Assembly: GCA_930367205.1 (NCBI GenBank) | Contig: OV884011.1 | Span: forward strand, 140,799,937-140,863,936 | Direction of reading: 5' to 3' | DNA: 64,000 nucleotides | DNA from: Acanthosoma haemorrhoidale | Taxonomy: Eukaryota > Arthropoda > Insecta > Hemiptera > Acanthosomatidae | In this document: positions 11,451 through 23,700 of the stretch, in pieces | Position numbering within the stretch: position 1 is the stretch's first letter | Layout: every line of letters begins with the position of its first letter | Program-made: the position numbers and the translations under genes | The notes under the pieces: model-generated | Databases searched by the model: none | The model's input: only the letters and a program-made list of their open reading frames with translations | Told to the model about the DNA's origin: nothing

Positions 11451-13675
11451 GAAGAGTAAGAAGACGTTGGAAAGAAAGGTCTTCTAAATTAATAAAAATA
11501 AAATATCCTCAAACTTGTCTACAAAAATATAGGGGAGGTGTCCTCTGTCTTCATGTCCGACATTCCATTTATTTTCATATTTACAGCACATTTGCAGGTT
11601 ATAACTCCAATCAGAGTTGTGAATTAATAAATAAAGAAAAAAAAGTATGCGTTTTTTTTTATAGTAAACAGGAATTGAGATAGGAGATTTTTGAAAGCTT
11701 GTCAGAGGAGCAATGTTTTTTGGGATGAGGAGGTCTAAGTTGCAAAAAATCGTGGTTTAGGAGGAGGGAGAAAAGATTGGTTTGGATATTATACATTTGG
11801 ATTAGGTTTTGAGAGGGAAAGGTACAGAAAACTAAGAAGAGAAAAAAAGATGAGCTGGGAAGTTGGTAAGTGCAAAACCAGCTGCTGATTGCTGTGCCAT
11901 CCATTCACCATCCCCGCAGCAGTTTATACCTGCTTTCACCCTTAAGGTTGAACAATACATTTTTGTACTTGCCTGTCTTGCTTATTCATTTTAAAATAAA
12001 ACTCTTTGATCATCAAAATGTTACAATTCATTTTACTCATTCATTCATGGGTCACAATATACGCCAGTGTTAAGGTGGGTCATGTTAAAGAATGATTTTC
12101 TATTTCTAAGTTACTACTGATGAGGACCAATGCATTTCAACTGAATCCATGCCTCCTTCTGAGCCCATTTTTCGTGAAGTGAGTTAAACATTCAATATAG
12201 CACCATGTTTTATGCATATCTTAACAATAGATAAGGAATTTCAAGTAAAATTTGGCAGTGTCGTCCATTACTTTTAATCTTGTTAATTTTATTAGAACTT
12301 TATACACAGTTTATATTTGTAGTATAACATACTGTAGCACAAAAGAAGAAAGCATACCTGGAAGATATGTTATAAGAAGATATAGTACATACTGTACTGT
12401 AGCAAGTTTTTTTCTAAAAAAGAAAATCATCCTAAGAAAAATTTTTTTTTATGAAATTTCAAGCTAATTTCAAACTTTAAAAGCAAATTTCAATATTTTA
12501 AATAGGTTTTCTGTAAAAAAAATTTTTAACACTTATAATCTTAGTATTATTCTGAGTGGCCTTATTTTGCAGACAAGCTGTCTTAAAAGTTGTTGGGTCC
12601 CAACTATTTTTTTTATTATTTTTTTTTCACTCACGTAATTATAACGATTAATTTTATTTTATTTGTTAAAAGAAAAACCAAGATTGCAATATTTTGTTGT
12701 ATTGAGATGTATTATTAGGAATTAAGGTTGTTTACGTCTAATAAGCAAGTGATAAGGTGAACTCTAATGTGATCAGCATCGACTTTGTTTTGGCATTGCG
12801 GATCAACTCCGATCATCAGCGAATTACCGGCTCAGTTCCCTGAAATTTGCGAACGAAGAAGGACCCTTGGAAATTGTTGATTGATGATGACCCCACACTC
12901 ATACTACTTCTTCATCGCTGACTGTACACCGGAAATCCACCACCCCACCCACGCTACCAATTGTTTAGATAGTGAACATCGAGAAGAATTTTTTCTTCTC
13001 CACTTTGGGATCACCGGTAAGAGGTTATTTTGCTATTACACACACCAGTTATCTCCGGATTCAGCTCACACCATCCTTTTACTTGCAAGAATAGAAGGCT
13101 ATTGACTTTTGGTGATTGACACTATTAAATTTAGTAAATATAGGATTTAGTTCATTTTTATTTTTATTAAAGCGAAAGTACATTTATATTTTTGTTATCT
13201 ATGTTTCTTTCATTTTATTTTTAGATTACTAACCCAGTTGCTAACATTACTTTTTTTTTGTTTATATATTCGATTTTGAAAAAAAAGTGTACTTTTAATG
13301 TTCATTACATATGTATTGCCATTTTATAATTTTAGTTTTTCTGTATAATCTTTCCTCGATTATATTTTGTGTACACAATCTTGTTTTGTTTGTTTTCTCT
13401 CTCTCTCTCTCTTGATAACCAATAGTTTTTGTTTTCTCTTTTCCTTTTGTTTTTTGTTGTTTTTCTGGGAAAATGCAGGCACCCATTCTTGAACTTTTTT
13501 GCTGAATTTCACAGCCGGTAATTTGCAAGGGACAGAAGTTCGGCGACGTAATTTTACTAGCCCCTTCTTCCACAAAAGTATTAATTCTCTAATCATTCGT
13601 TCTCATTGTAATAACATAAAAATCAATTCTTAAAACAAACAAATCAAGATTGTATAGTTCACAAAAATCACACAA
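11451..13675. other. Intergenic stretch; possible solo LTR at about 12592-13246
   Basis: No supported gene. The part from about 12592 begins TGTTGGGTCCCAAC and a part near 13246 ends GTTGCTAACA, the TG...CA pattern of an LTR of about 650 bp. It has a less AT-rich core at 12770-13110 that includes a 74-codon open frame. I see no clear target-site duplication. A (CT)n tract lies at 13397-13412. The rest is AT-rich with no recognisable structure. Confidence 0.3.
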
Positions 13676-16600
13676 TCAAAGTCGTTTTAACACATATTCA
13701 GCTGGCATTGTTTTTCCATCCAAAGCTGCTAGAATATTATTAGCAGTTAATATGGCCATTTCCTCTCTGGTTTCAGTTGTACCACTTCCAATATGAGGTA
13801 CGAGTACTATAAAAATACATACATACATAAATATAGTTATTTTAACAGAAATGAGTTATTTTTTTAACAACTAAAATTTGTGAACATTTACAATAAAATA
13901 ATCAAATGTAATAATTTACCACAGTTCTCAATTTTAGTGAGAGGATGGTCTGCTGGTAAAGGTTCTGGAGTCATAACGTCTAACCCAGCAGCTCCAATAA
14001 TTTTATTCTTAAGAGCATGTTCAAGAGCTTCTTGGTCAACTATGCCTTAAAAAAAGTTATTTTTTAAAAACTTTCTAATAATACAAATAGAGAACTATAA
14101 AATGTAATAAAGGTAATTAAATGATAGTAGAATAGTTGCACTACAAAAAAATTTGCAATTATGGATCACAATAATAAATATTTTGCCACTTTTTGTTGTG
14201 GTATAAATTCCACCATTTTATTAATTATTAAAAATTGTCATCCAAAGAAAAAAATGTACTCGCAGGAACAGGATATGATGAATAATAAAAAGGTTGCAAT
14301 AATAAATATTGTTGCTCAAGAAAATATAAATTGGAAATTAATTAATAAAAAGATGAAATGTAGCAGTTGCAACAAACATTCTGAACTTAAAAGCTCAATG
14401 CTTAAGAACCCCATGGCTATTTAATTATCCAAATATTGTTATATAAAGTTTTTTTAAAAACATTGAATAAAATTACCTCCCCTGGCTGAATTGACAAATA
14501 TAGAAGAAGGCTTCATAAGTAAAAATTTATCTGCAGTAAAAATTCCTTTAGTTTCAGGTGTTAATGGACATGTCACAATTACAAAATCACTTTCTCTCAA
14601 TAGGGTGTCAAAATCTACAAAATTAGCTCCTAATTCATCCCCTGAAAAAAATATAAATTGGAACAATATTAAAAACTAACTTCTAATCAAATAAAAACTT
14701 TGTGTTACTTTATTTCATTGAATTATAATCTTTCATTATAATAAATTTCAAATTTTAATTTGTAATAATAGTTAAAATTTCAACATAGTGTTGGTCTATA
14801 ATTGATTAAATCAAGAGAGCACATGAAAATATATGTTTTAAAATAGTTAGCTTTTTTGTAATGACCTTCGATTTTTCTTCTTGGTCCAGTGTAAAGAACT
14901 TCAGATATTCCAAATGGTAGAAGTTTTTTAGCTACTGATTGCCCAATTCTACCAAATCCGAAAAAACCAACTTTTGATCTAAAAAGGCTCTTGCCGCACA
15001 TCCATGTAGGTGTCCATTTCCATTCATTTCTATAGATAGAGATAATAATATTATTAAATTATTAGGAAATAATATAACAATCATCTATCTTGGCTAAAAT
15101 TTAACTTTCTTATTCGCAAGACGTAAAGGGATATTATAAAAAGTCAATTATGAATAATAATTTATTAAACAAGTTTCATTTAATATGATGTTAGGATATT
15201 GGTTCTAGCGCATATTTTTGGTTGTATAAATATTTCATAATAACATAAATGGCTACAGAAATTTAAATCTAATTTAAGTAATATTTACCTAATCAGTATT
15301 ACAAACAATGAAAAAAAATAAGTGGATAAATTCTTGATTGTTGGTGGATGTGTTCTCTAGAACCAGAGAACATTGTAGAGCTCTATTTGGAATTAGCTTT
15401 AACACCTTATGTAGAGTAACATTTGAGAACACTTTAGGAGGACTGAAAATGAATGGAGCAACCTGCTGTTTTCAAATGAGGCACGCTTCTCTCTTTATAC
15501 ACCAGATGGATGGATGAGAATTTACCAAAGGTCTAGTAATGTCACTGGGAGAGTTTGGTGTGGGGTGGAATTTCTCCGACGGCGAAGAGAGAGTCAACAA
15601 TGAGTCTGACGCTGGTCTCTGAGGGTTTAAATTCACTTCAGCAAATCTTCTTCTAACAGTTTCTGCACATATTGCTACACCCCGAGTTGTACAAAGAAGT
15701 TGAGTAGTCTCAGTAATAGTTGAAAACTATAGTTCAAGCAATTAAACTATAGTTGAAGCATGTGGAGGTCATTTCTAGGCTCTGTCGCTCATGACCGACC
15801 TGAGCTGAGTCTGTGATTGCACAACCCTCTCTCAAGGTAACATGTAATTGCTCCCAGAATAGTAGTTTCAGGTAAACCCAATGCATGGGTAGCATATCTT
15901 TGCCTTTAAAACTTTTTTTTAAATTAAAATAAAACTTAAAAATAACCTTCTGCTAAATTTTTAGAGATCAGTTACACAAAAAATAAAAATAGAAATTTCT
16001 GTATAAATAAAAGAGATAAATTTTTGAATGTTTATTGGGCTTTTCCTTCATATTTAAAGCTCCTTATCACTGAAAATGTTTAATACTAATTAAAAAATAA
16101 TTGAAAGCCGAAACAATTAGGAAGCAAATATACCAATTTTTCCAAGAGCACCACTTTTTTCAAGGGTCAGTGTATTTTTTATAGGACTTATTCAGTTGAT
16201 TATTTTCCAACAAATAAGTTCACATTAAATTAAGAAAAAAAGTAAACATTATATCCTATAGGGGGAACACACATTTAGAAACATAGATAAGATTTCTTTA
16301 AAGATGGCTGTTTCTATGAAGGTAATGTGTTGCGTTTATTCCTCCTATTTCCTTTTAAGTGACTGAGAAGGTTTAGGAAATAAAATAAATAGTTTTTGGT
16401 AAAAAGTATCAGTAGATTTTTCAAAATCATTTGGATTTGGGAATGGGCAAGATCGTGTTGTAGGACCATTTAATCTAGGGCCCTGGATTGCACAAACATA
16501 ACAGGAACTATCATTTTTTTTTTTTTTAAATCATAGTTTATATTCATTATATTTGTATGGAAAAATAATTCTGTGAAACTGGTGGTTTTTGATTCCCTAC

Positions 16601-17554
16601 TCACCAGAACAGTATCATTTTCCGCCATTAGTTGTACAAATAAATAATAAGATTTTAACCTCAAGATTTTTTTGTGTCCTTCTAAAACTCGCCTAGATGT
16701 AGCCAACAAAACTGCTACAGTGGCCTCAGCAGTAGCCTCAGTCAAAACATCGGGTGTATAACCAATTTTTATTGAAGTTTTCCTGACTGCCTCTAAGTCA
16801 ATGTGGTCAAGCCCAACAGACATTGTTGCGATAACTTTCACTCCATTTTGAGCTAAAAATGTTATAAAAAAAGATCATCTGCAGCCGTTGGTCTGCTAAT
16901 AATTAAACAATATAAGTATTTTTGTTTCTAATATTTAAGTCTAGCTATTAATTAGAAACATATTTAATTTTATTGACTCTTCATTTTGTATATTGAACCA
17001 TGTCAAAACAACAATGGACATTTTTGATCAATGTAACTAAGATGCCTAAGCTTTTAAAAAGCTATATGACTACTGTAGTAGACCTTATGGAACTGACATT
17101 GTAGACAATTCTTATATATTAAATATAGTATGTTGTTTATTCTAAATTCTGGGTTTCATTCATTTATCAAAAAAAAAAATTTTCTTTGGAAAGATCCACA
17201 GTATCTATTCTGGTTAAAACATTGGTATAAAAATAATATGATATTATAGAATATTACGATTAATACCAGCACATTGAATGACATCCTGATTCAAGTCATT
17301 TTTTGAGGTAACAAATAATCCATCCTTTCCATAAAGGCTCTCGAGAAATCCCTTTGTTGAGATATTTCTTTCTTCAGATGAAAATATTTCTACCTCACAT
17401 CTAAAAACAACAGAAGCAAACTGAATAGAAGGTAATTATTAATTAGGATTTATAAGTAATATAAAATTATATGTTACCTTTCTTTTAATAATTTGATGCC
17501 AGCTTCAGGAAAGTCTGATCTTGTAACCAATATGTTTGGTCGTTTAGCAGCCAT
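13676..17554 (-). CDS. GRHPR: Glyoxylate/hydroxypyruvate reductase, copy A (complete, 7 exons)
   Basis: Exons: 17554-17478, 17400-17267, 16852-16660, 15029-14866, 14641-14477, 14045-13920, 13806-13676. They total 990 nt: 329 residues plus a stop, matching the family's usual length of about 328. The enzyme reduces glyoxylate and hydroxypyruvate with NADPH in the cytosol. Visible features: substrate-side motif SVGLDHID and [13 protein letters not shown], dinucleotide motif GFGRIG (159-164) followed by a basic GPRRK loop suited to the NADPH phosphate, and the family's Arg/Glu/His triad in SARGG (R243), TPEPLP (E272) and PHIGS (H291). The start ATG at 17554 sits 10 nt inside an exon preceded by an AG, so a 5' untranslated exon probably lies upstream. 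No stop or frameshift is seen. A dead Tc1 fragment lies in intron 3. Tandem copy B lies upstream in the same orientation. Confidence 0.92.
15360..15680 (+). mobile_element. Tc1-like transposase fragment in GRHPR-A intron 3
   Basis: Plus-strand pieces read W(S)[22 protein letters not shown] sequence near 15450-15515, followed by [16 protein letters not shown]. This matches the region around the second half of a Tc1 transposase (SDEARF...PDGR.RVYRR). Only this catalytic-domain scrap is left, with frameshifts. It is antisense to the host gene. Confidence 0.65.
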
Positions 17555-20500
17555 TTCATATGACCTGGAGGTAAATCAAATAATGAATAACAGAAAATAA
17601 CTATTAAATATGTAATTATTCATAACATTACATTCATGCATCATCCCATGGATCCAACAGTCAAACAGTGATGTCCTGTTCTTACAATTTGCATGATATA
17701 ACAACCAGCCATTGTGGGCTCTACTTATTCACCCTTATATGTGGACAAGTTGCCCAAATAAATCAAAAAATAGGTTATGTGCAATGCAAATAAGTTACAT
17801 CAAGCACTGAATCAGAACATTAATTGATCTTTTAAAATTTATGTGAATGAGTAAACAACCTATATTATAAATTCCTCTTTCATTAAAAAGGGGGAAAAAA
17901 AAAAAAAAAAAAACCAATCCAGAGAGACTGGAAAGAAAAATATCAGAAACGTTTTCATGGTTTAAACATTTTTCTAATATCTTGTAGCCAATTGAAATAC
18001 ATTTGAAGCATGTTATCTACAGATTACTGTTATTTTCTAGGCAGGATGGGAATGTCGAGTCTATTAGCAATATACTCAGCAATAAAAAAAACCTAGTGAG
18101 AATTTAGCAGTATCACATTTCAGGTTGTTCAGCCAGCCTGATCTACTTTTGATTTACATTAACTCATGAATGTTTTTGTATTTATCACTTACCTATACTC
18201 AACCAAAATTCCGTTGTGAAAAAGGATATTATGATATTGGTAAAAATATATACATATTTTTTTAACAACTTTGATGTATTTTACTGTGTTATGAAATCCA
18301 ATACAGTACCTGATTATATGCTTACCAATAAAAATATAATTGTGTACGAAGAGTTAAAGAAAATAATAATTAATATATTTTTTGATTAGTTACTAGCTAC
18401 TTAATACCCCAAGCTTCACTACGGATTGTTACAGAAAATTTCTAAATTACTAAAATTCTTCAACAACAATGAACTTGTTGAAGAAAACATTCTTAAATAC
18501 CAGTGTATTATTTAAAATAGCTAAATTAACTTATTTTTAATATATTAATAAAATATTGTTATATTTGAACAAGGCTCATGTTTGTTGAATTAATAGAGAT
18601 CATTTTTTTCATGTTCGTTTTTATATGCTTATCTACTCTTATTTACCTTGCTTATTTAGGTTTAACATATTTATGTACTTCAATTTAGCACAGGAAAGTG
18701 GACTATTTACAAGCTAGCATCCTTTTCTAGCCAAAGGGAGAATGCCAAATTTATTTCATGGGGTGTATTAAATGTAAAAGATTTTCGACAATCCTATATA
18801 TGGTCATCTTCAGGATCAGTAATATACTTCACTTACCTGCTTTAAGCAAATGTCAGTTTTGAATTTTTTCTATTAGGTAATAACAAAAAAACTGACAAAG
18901 AAAAAAGTTTTTATAAAATATAATAACAAAAAGTTAACTTAGACAATTCAGTGAACAATTTGCAAAAGTTCTGCGACTAATAATGACAAACATATAATAT
19001 CATCAGTAAATGTAAAAATTACTTAAAATAAAACATTAAGTTATCTGAAGTGAAAATATAAATTAAGAATGAGTAAGATGCTAAACTAACTCCTTATTTT
19101 TCACCTAAGGAAGGCACTGAACAGTTTTTGTCTTAATTAACTATATTAAAATTATCAAAACTTACTAGTTTGAATGTTGACAGTATAGGTAATAGAGATA
19201 AGACAACTACAATCTTATAATTGGTTTTAATGACTACTTGCAATACACAAATATGAATATTAACTCAAATATGTTATTTTGTTAAATTAAAACTTATGCA
19301 ATATTTGATGACTTATCTTCTAAGGAATTTTATTCCAACAAATTAATTCAGTTGCAGAAAATCTTATGATCTCGAGATTGCTGCCGTACTTGTAAATGGG
19401 CTGAAGAAGTAGTAGGGTTGGCAATTGGCTTTTACCTCACAATCATTATGTTGGTTTTCTAGACTGGATTTTCGATTTTTTTATTCAAGCTGCTCCTCAT
19501 TTTCCCAAAGTGAGTGAACTAAAATCGGACCATTTCCCTCAGAAAAAATATACACTACTTTTCTTGTGAGGTCTATTACTTTTTAATGATGAGCCCGAAG
19601 GGAGAGGCTCTACTTCCAAACAGGTATGAGACAATTGCCTTTCATCGGATTGTTTATGTTCTGTGACGGAGGTCATAAAAATGATACAATCCAGGCTAAG
19701 CTATAAATGCTTTGGTTAAGATATAATTACAGTAGTATGTAAAAAAATAAATCAGATTGCATTACATCAAATTAAGGATTCAATCGATGATTGTTCTAAT
19801 AATAGTGGATGATATATTTATGATAATCTGGCATAGCAATGTAGCTCCAGTTGCCAGGCAGAATGTTTTGTGGTTGAGATAAATCATTAACCCTTTATTA
19901 TATATTTTGATGTTATTTTAAAGAGTTATCACTCAAGAAAATAATAGCATAGGCCATGTCCTAAAAAAAATATAAACCATTGCTTCTCAGTGGTACTTGG
20001 AAAGGCTTTCCTATAAAAACTATCTTTAGATCAGAGTTAAGTCAGTATCTTAAGGCTAAATGATTAGCTACTAGATTAAATAAGTAGTGAATCTGGTTAA
20101 GGTAAATTTTAACCACCTACCAACTATGACTACATCTTTCACTTGGCCCTACCCTACCTCTTCATGAAGTTTTGCGCCATGGATTTATTTTATTATTTTT
20201 TATTATGGACAGAGTGAACAATAATCATGTGCTGCAAATGTGAATTGTTTTGGCTGGCAGAAGTAACTAGGTCAAAATTACCATTAAACCGATTTTCTTA
20301 CTTTACATTACGTCAACTTTATTACAATGGTATTCTCACCTTAGTTAAAATGAACAAATAAACAATGCTGTACAATATAATACTGTTTATCTAAACTGTG
20401 ATCATACTCAAATGTATCAGTTTATTAAGCAATTAATTATTTTTCTGTAAAAATAATCTGGTTAGAGGCCTTTAAAAAGATAGTTCAATGGTGTTTTTGG

Positions 20501-20766
20501 ACTTTTCAGTAAATTCCCAGAATAATAATAAGAAAATTGTTTTTCAAATGAATACAGATACGCAAAACTTCACTTAACCTAACTGTACATTCCAACAATG
20601 TATTGATAATACTATTTTAATAATTTTCCATGGAATGAAGAATACTATGTAAAAGCTACCTAATATAATTGAACAGAGCAACTTTATAATCTATTTAAAA
20701 AAAGTGTTTTCTTCTTCTTTTTAATCTAGAAATACTAGGTGGAATCTTCAAAAATTATAGCAATCG
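17555..20766. other. Spacer between GRHPR copies
   Basis: About 3.2 kb of AT-rich sequence. It should contain the promoter and any 5' untranslated exon of copy A, and the 3' end of copy B. A poly-A tract at 17888-17911 is visible. I find no coding exon, RNA gene or transposon that I can name. Confidence 0.5.
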
Positions 20767-23700
20767 TCAAGGTATCACATATTCAGCAGGCATTATTTCT
20801 CTATTTAAAGCTGCTAGAATATTATTAGCAGTTAATACAGCCATTTCATCTCTGGTTTCTGTTGTAGCACTTCCAATATGAGGTGTGAGTACTAAAAAAA
20901 GTATACAAATATAAATATAAGTTAAGGACATACAAAGTATGAAAATTCATTACAAAACTGTGCGTGTGAGCCAATTTGTTTAATTGAATTCAATATATAA
21001 TATAATTCCAAATGTGATAGAATCTTAGGACCATAGCATAGACAAAAAAGAAAAGGCTTACAGGCTTACAATTGTTGAACCACACAGTCAGTAAGTCAGA
21101 ACGGAGTGTCAGTTTTTCAACAAAGGAGTGAAAATTAGGGTCTGTTAAAATTTACCTTAATAGGGCTACCTAGGTTGCAGAGCCCTTACAATAATGGCCT
21201 TTAACAGTCCAGATGACGGTGGAAGAGTCTGGGAAAGGTACTGTTAGTGCTGTGGAAGTGTCAAAAACTGTGGCATTTGGTATTGAAGGGATCTCTATCA
21301 TGTTATAACATTTTATGAGTATTGCTAAAATAATTTTTTTGTAAAAACAGCTAAATGGGTTTGCTGTTTGTTGTTGCAGGAACAAAAACATTAGTAATAG
21401 GTAAAGAGAATGGGAAGTAGATAGTCACAGTAAGGGCCATCTGTTTCGGAATAGAGACCTGGACTGAGAAAAATGACAGAAGTCAGGAGAAAGGAATTCA
21501 CTCAATGGATTTGCCAGACTTTTCAACTACTAAGGCCCATTATGCTCAAGATAGTTATAGAGAGATCTAACCCCCCCCTCATCAAACTAATCACAACACC
21601 AATAAATCTCGAGAGTAGTATTGGAGCCTAACCTATGTTTTATTTTATTTATAGTAATAGGATTAAGTATTAAGTAATATGTTTAGTTACGCGAGAGACA
21701 TTAGAGATTATTCATATCGTTGGTACTCGCTATTTATTAACAAAGGATGAAATGTTTTTCTTGATTGATTTCAATTCCTCTTTCAGTCTTTTTTTTCACC
21801 TATTGTTTGCCCTGTGCATAATTTCTTTCTTACCTCTTTATTCTGTGTTTTATTCATGTGATAATGAGTTTAAGCCTCAATGATTCAGTAAGAATAATTA
21901 CTCTTCATGAAGAAGTAAAATCTTTGTGTGAAATCGTTAATAGACTTAGTTTTTATTACTCTACAGTTTCAAGGGCCATAAAAAGGTACAGAGAGACTGG
22001 GAGTCACTCGAGACAACCAAATTCACACATCCAAAAGTCACTAATGCAATTGACGACTGCTTTATTAAAATGCAAGCGCTTAGGAAATGCGATTCAACAG
22101 CTTCTGGCACTAAAAACTTTGTTGCTGGTATTTGTGGGAAAAAAATTTCAAAGTCAACCATTAGAAGAAGATTGAGAGAGTAAAGCTTTAGCTCAAGAAG
22201 CCCTGTAGAAGGGCCCCTTTTAACTGCAGAACACCATAGACAAACACTAAGATTTGCAAGAGAACACCAATCAAGGACTGAAGAGGAATGGCAAAATATG
22301 CTATTCACTAATGAGACAAGAATGGCCCTCAACAGTCCAGATGACGATGGAAGAGTCTGGAGAATGGTACTGTTAGTGCTGTGGCAGTGTCAGAAACTGT
22401 GGCATTTGGTATTGAAGGGGCTCTATCATGTTATAACATTTTATGAGTAACACTAAGTGGATGGAAGCAGTTATTAAAGCCAAAGAAGACAATACTTCTT
22501 ATTAAATTTCATTATAAGCCTATAAAATTTAAATTTTGTTAAAAAAGAAAATGATTTTTTGTTGTGTTTTTAATTTTTGTAAAAAAAATTGTTTATTTTT
22601 AAATTATGAATCTTTCTATAAGTGTAAAGATACAAATCTGATGTTCTCTAAAAGCAATCACGCCTCTAAAAAGACACTGTTGAGTTAAAAATGCGAACAC
22701 TATGTTAAAAAAGATTGAATAGTTTTCCTTAATTATAGTTTTAAAAAACAAATAGAACACTTTGTTAATCAGAATGCTTAGATCTTGGATTTGATACCCT
22801 ACTCTAAAATTATAATTATTATTGAACTATAAAAAAAATATAAATAATAGTGGGACCAATACTAAACAATAAAATTTTCTCATTTTGAAAGAAATATATT
22901 TTTTAAATATCAAGTACTTGATTAATTAATGAGACATAATATAGTTTATTTATGGCTATAGTTTTTATGTCTTACCAATACCAAATGGGACCTGCATGTA
23001 AAATTTCATGTGCCTAACTTGAATAGGGGACTAACAAAGACCTGAACAGACAGAGGGTAAAAATATAAGGGTTTCTGCTTTTGAAAAAATCAAGGAAACC
23101 CTAAAAAATGGAAATTTTTAAATCCTTTACAATAACACCACTATGAACCACAGCCTAGTACTTAGTAGTTAGGCTCAAGCCAATGTAAATTGAGTGACAA
23201 ACTCCAATGATACTCCTCTCACCACAAGGCATGGGATCAACTAAGTTATGAATAAATTTAGCGCAGCCTCTCAAAGTCTTAGTATTGAGAGCTATTTAAG
23301 TCCTGTGCTAACACTTGTTTAATTTGCAACTGCGAGTTCTTTAATATTAAAGTAATAATGTAGATTTATATTATAGAAAAGTTTGTTTTTATCTAAAATA
23401 TCACTTGATATGAAAAGAACATGTAACTACTAAATAAAAATTCATCAAAACACAAAAGAAGGAATAATAAAGGAAAAAACCAAGTATAATTTTGAATTGC
23501 TGAAAGACTCAGGAAATGGTGGAAGTAGCAGAGACAAATCATGCACATAGAGTTCTAGGCTGCCCTATATATTTTTTTAATTATTGGTAATAGGAAAAGC
23601 CACAAAAAATTTATATTTGCCAACAATCATTTAGTACTTATCATTTCAGTTATAGTTATAAAATTGTTTGTTTAAAGTTTTTGTATTGATGATATTTTTT

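Noticed and set aside
12881..13105. 74-codon plus-strand open frame as a gene
   Set aside because: No splice partner or motif; it sits within a possible solo LTR.
21961..22332. 123-codon minus-strand open frame
   Set aside because: Antisense to the Tc1-like transposase, whose motifs read on the plus strand.
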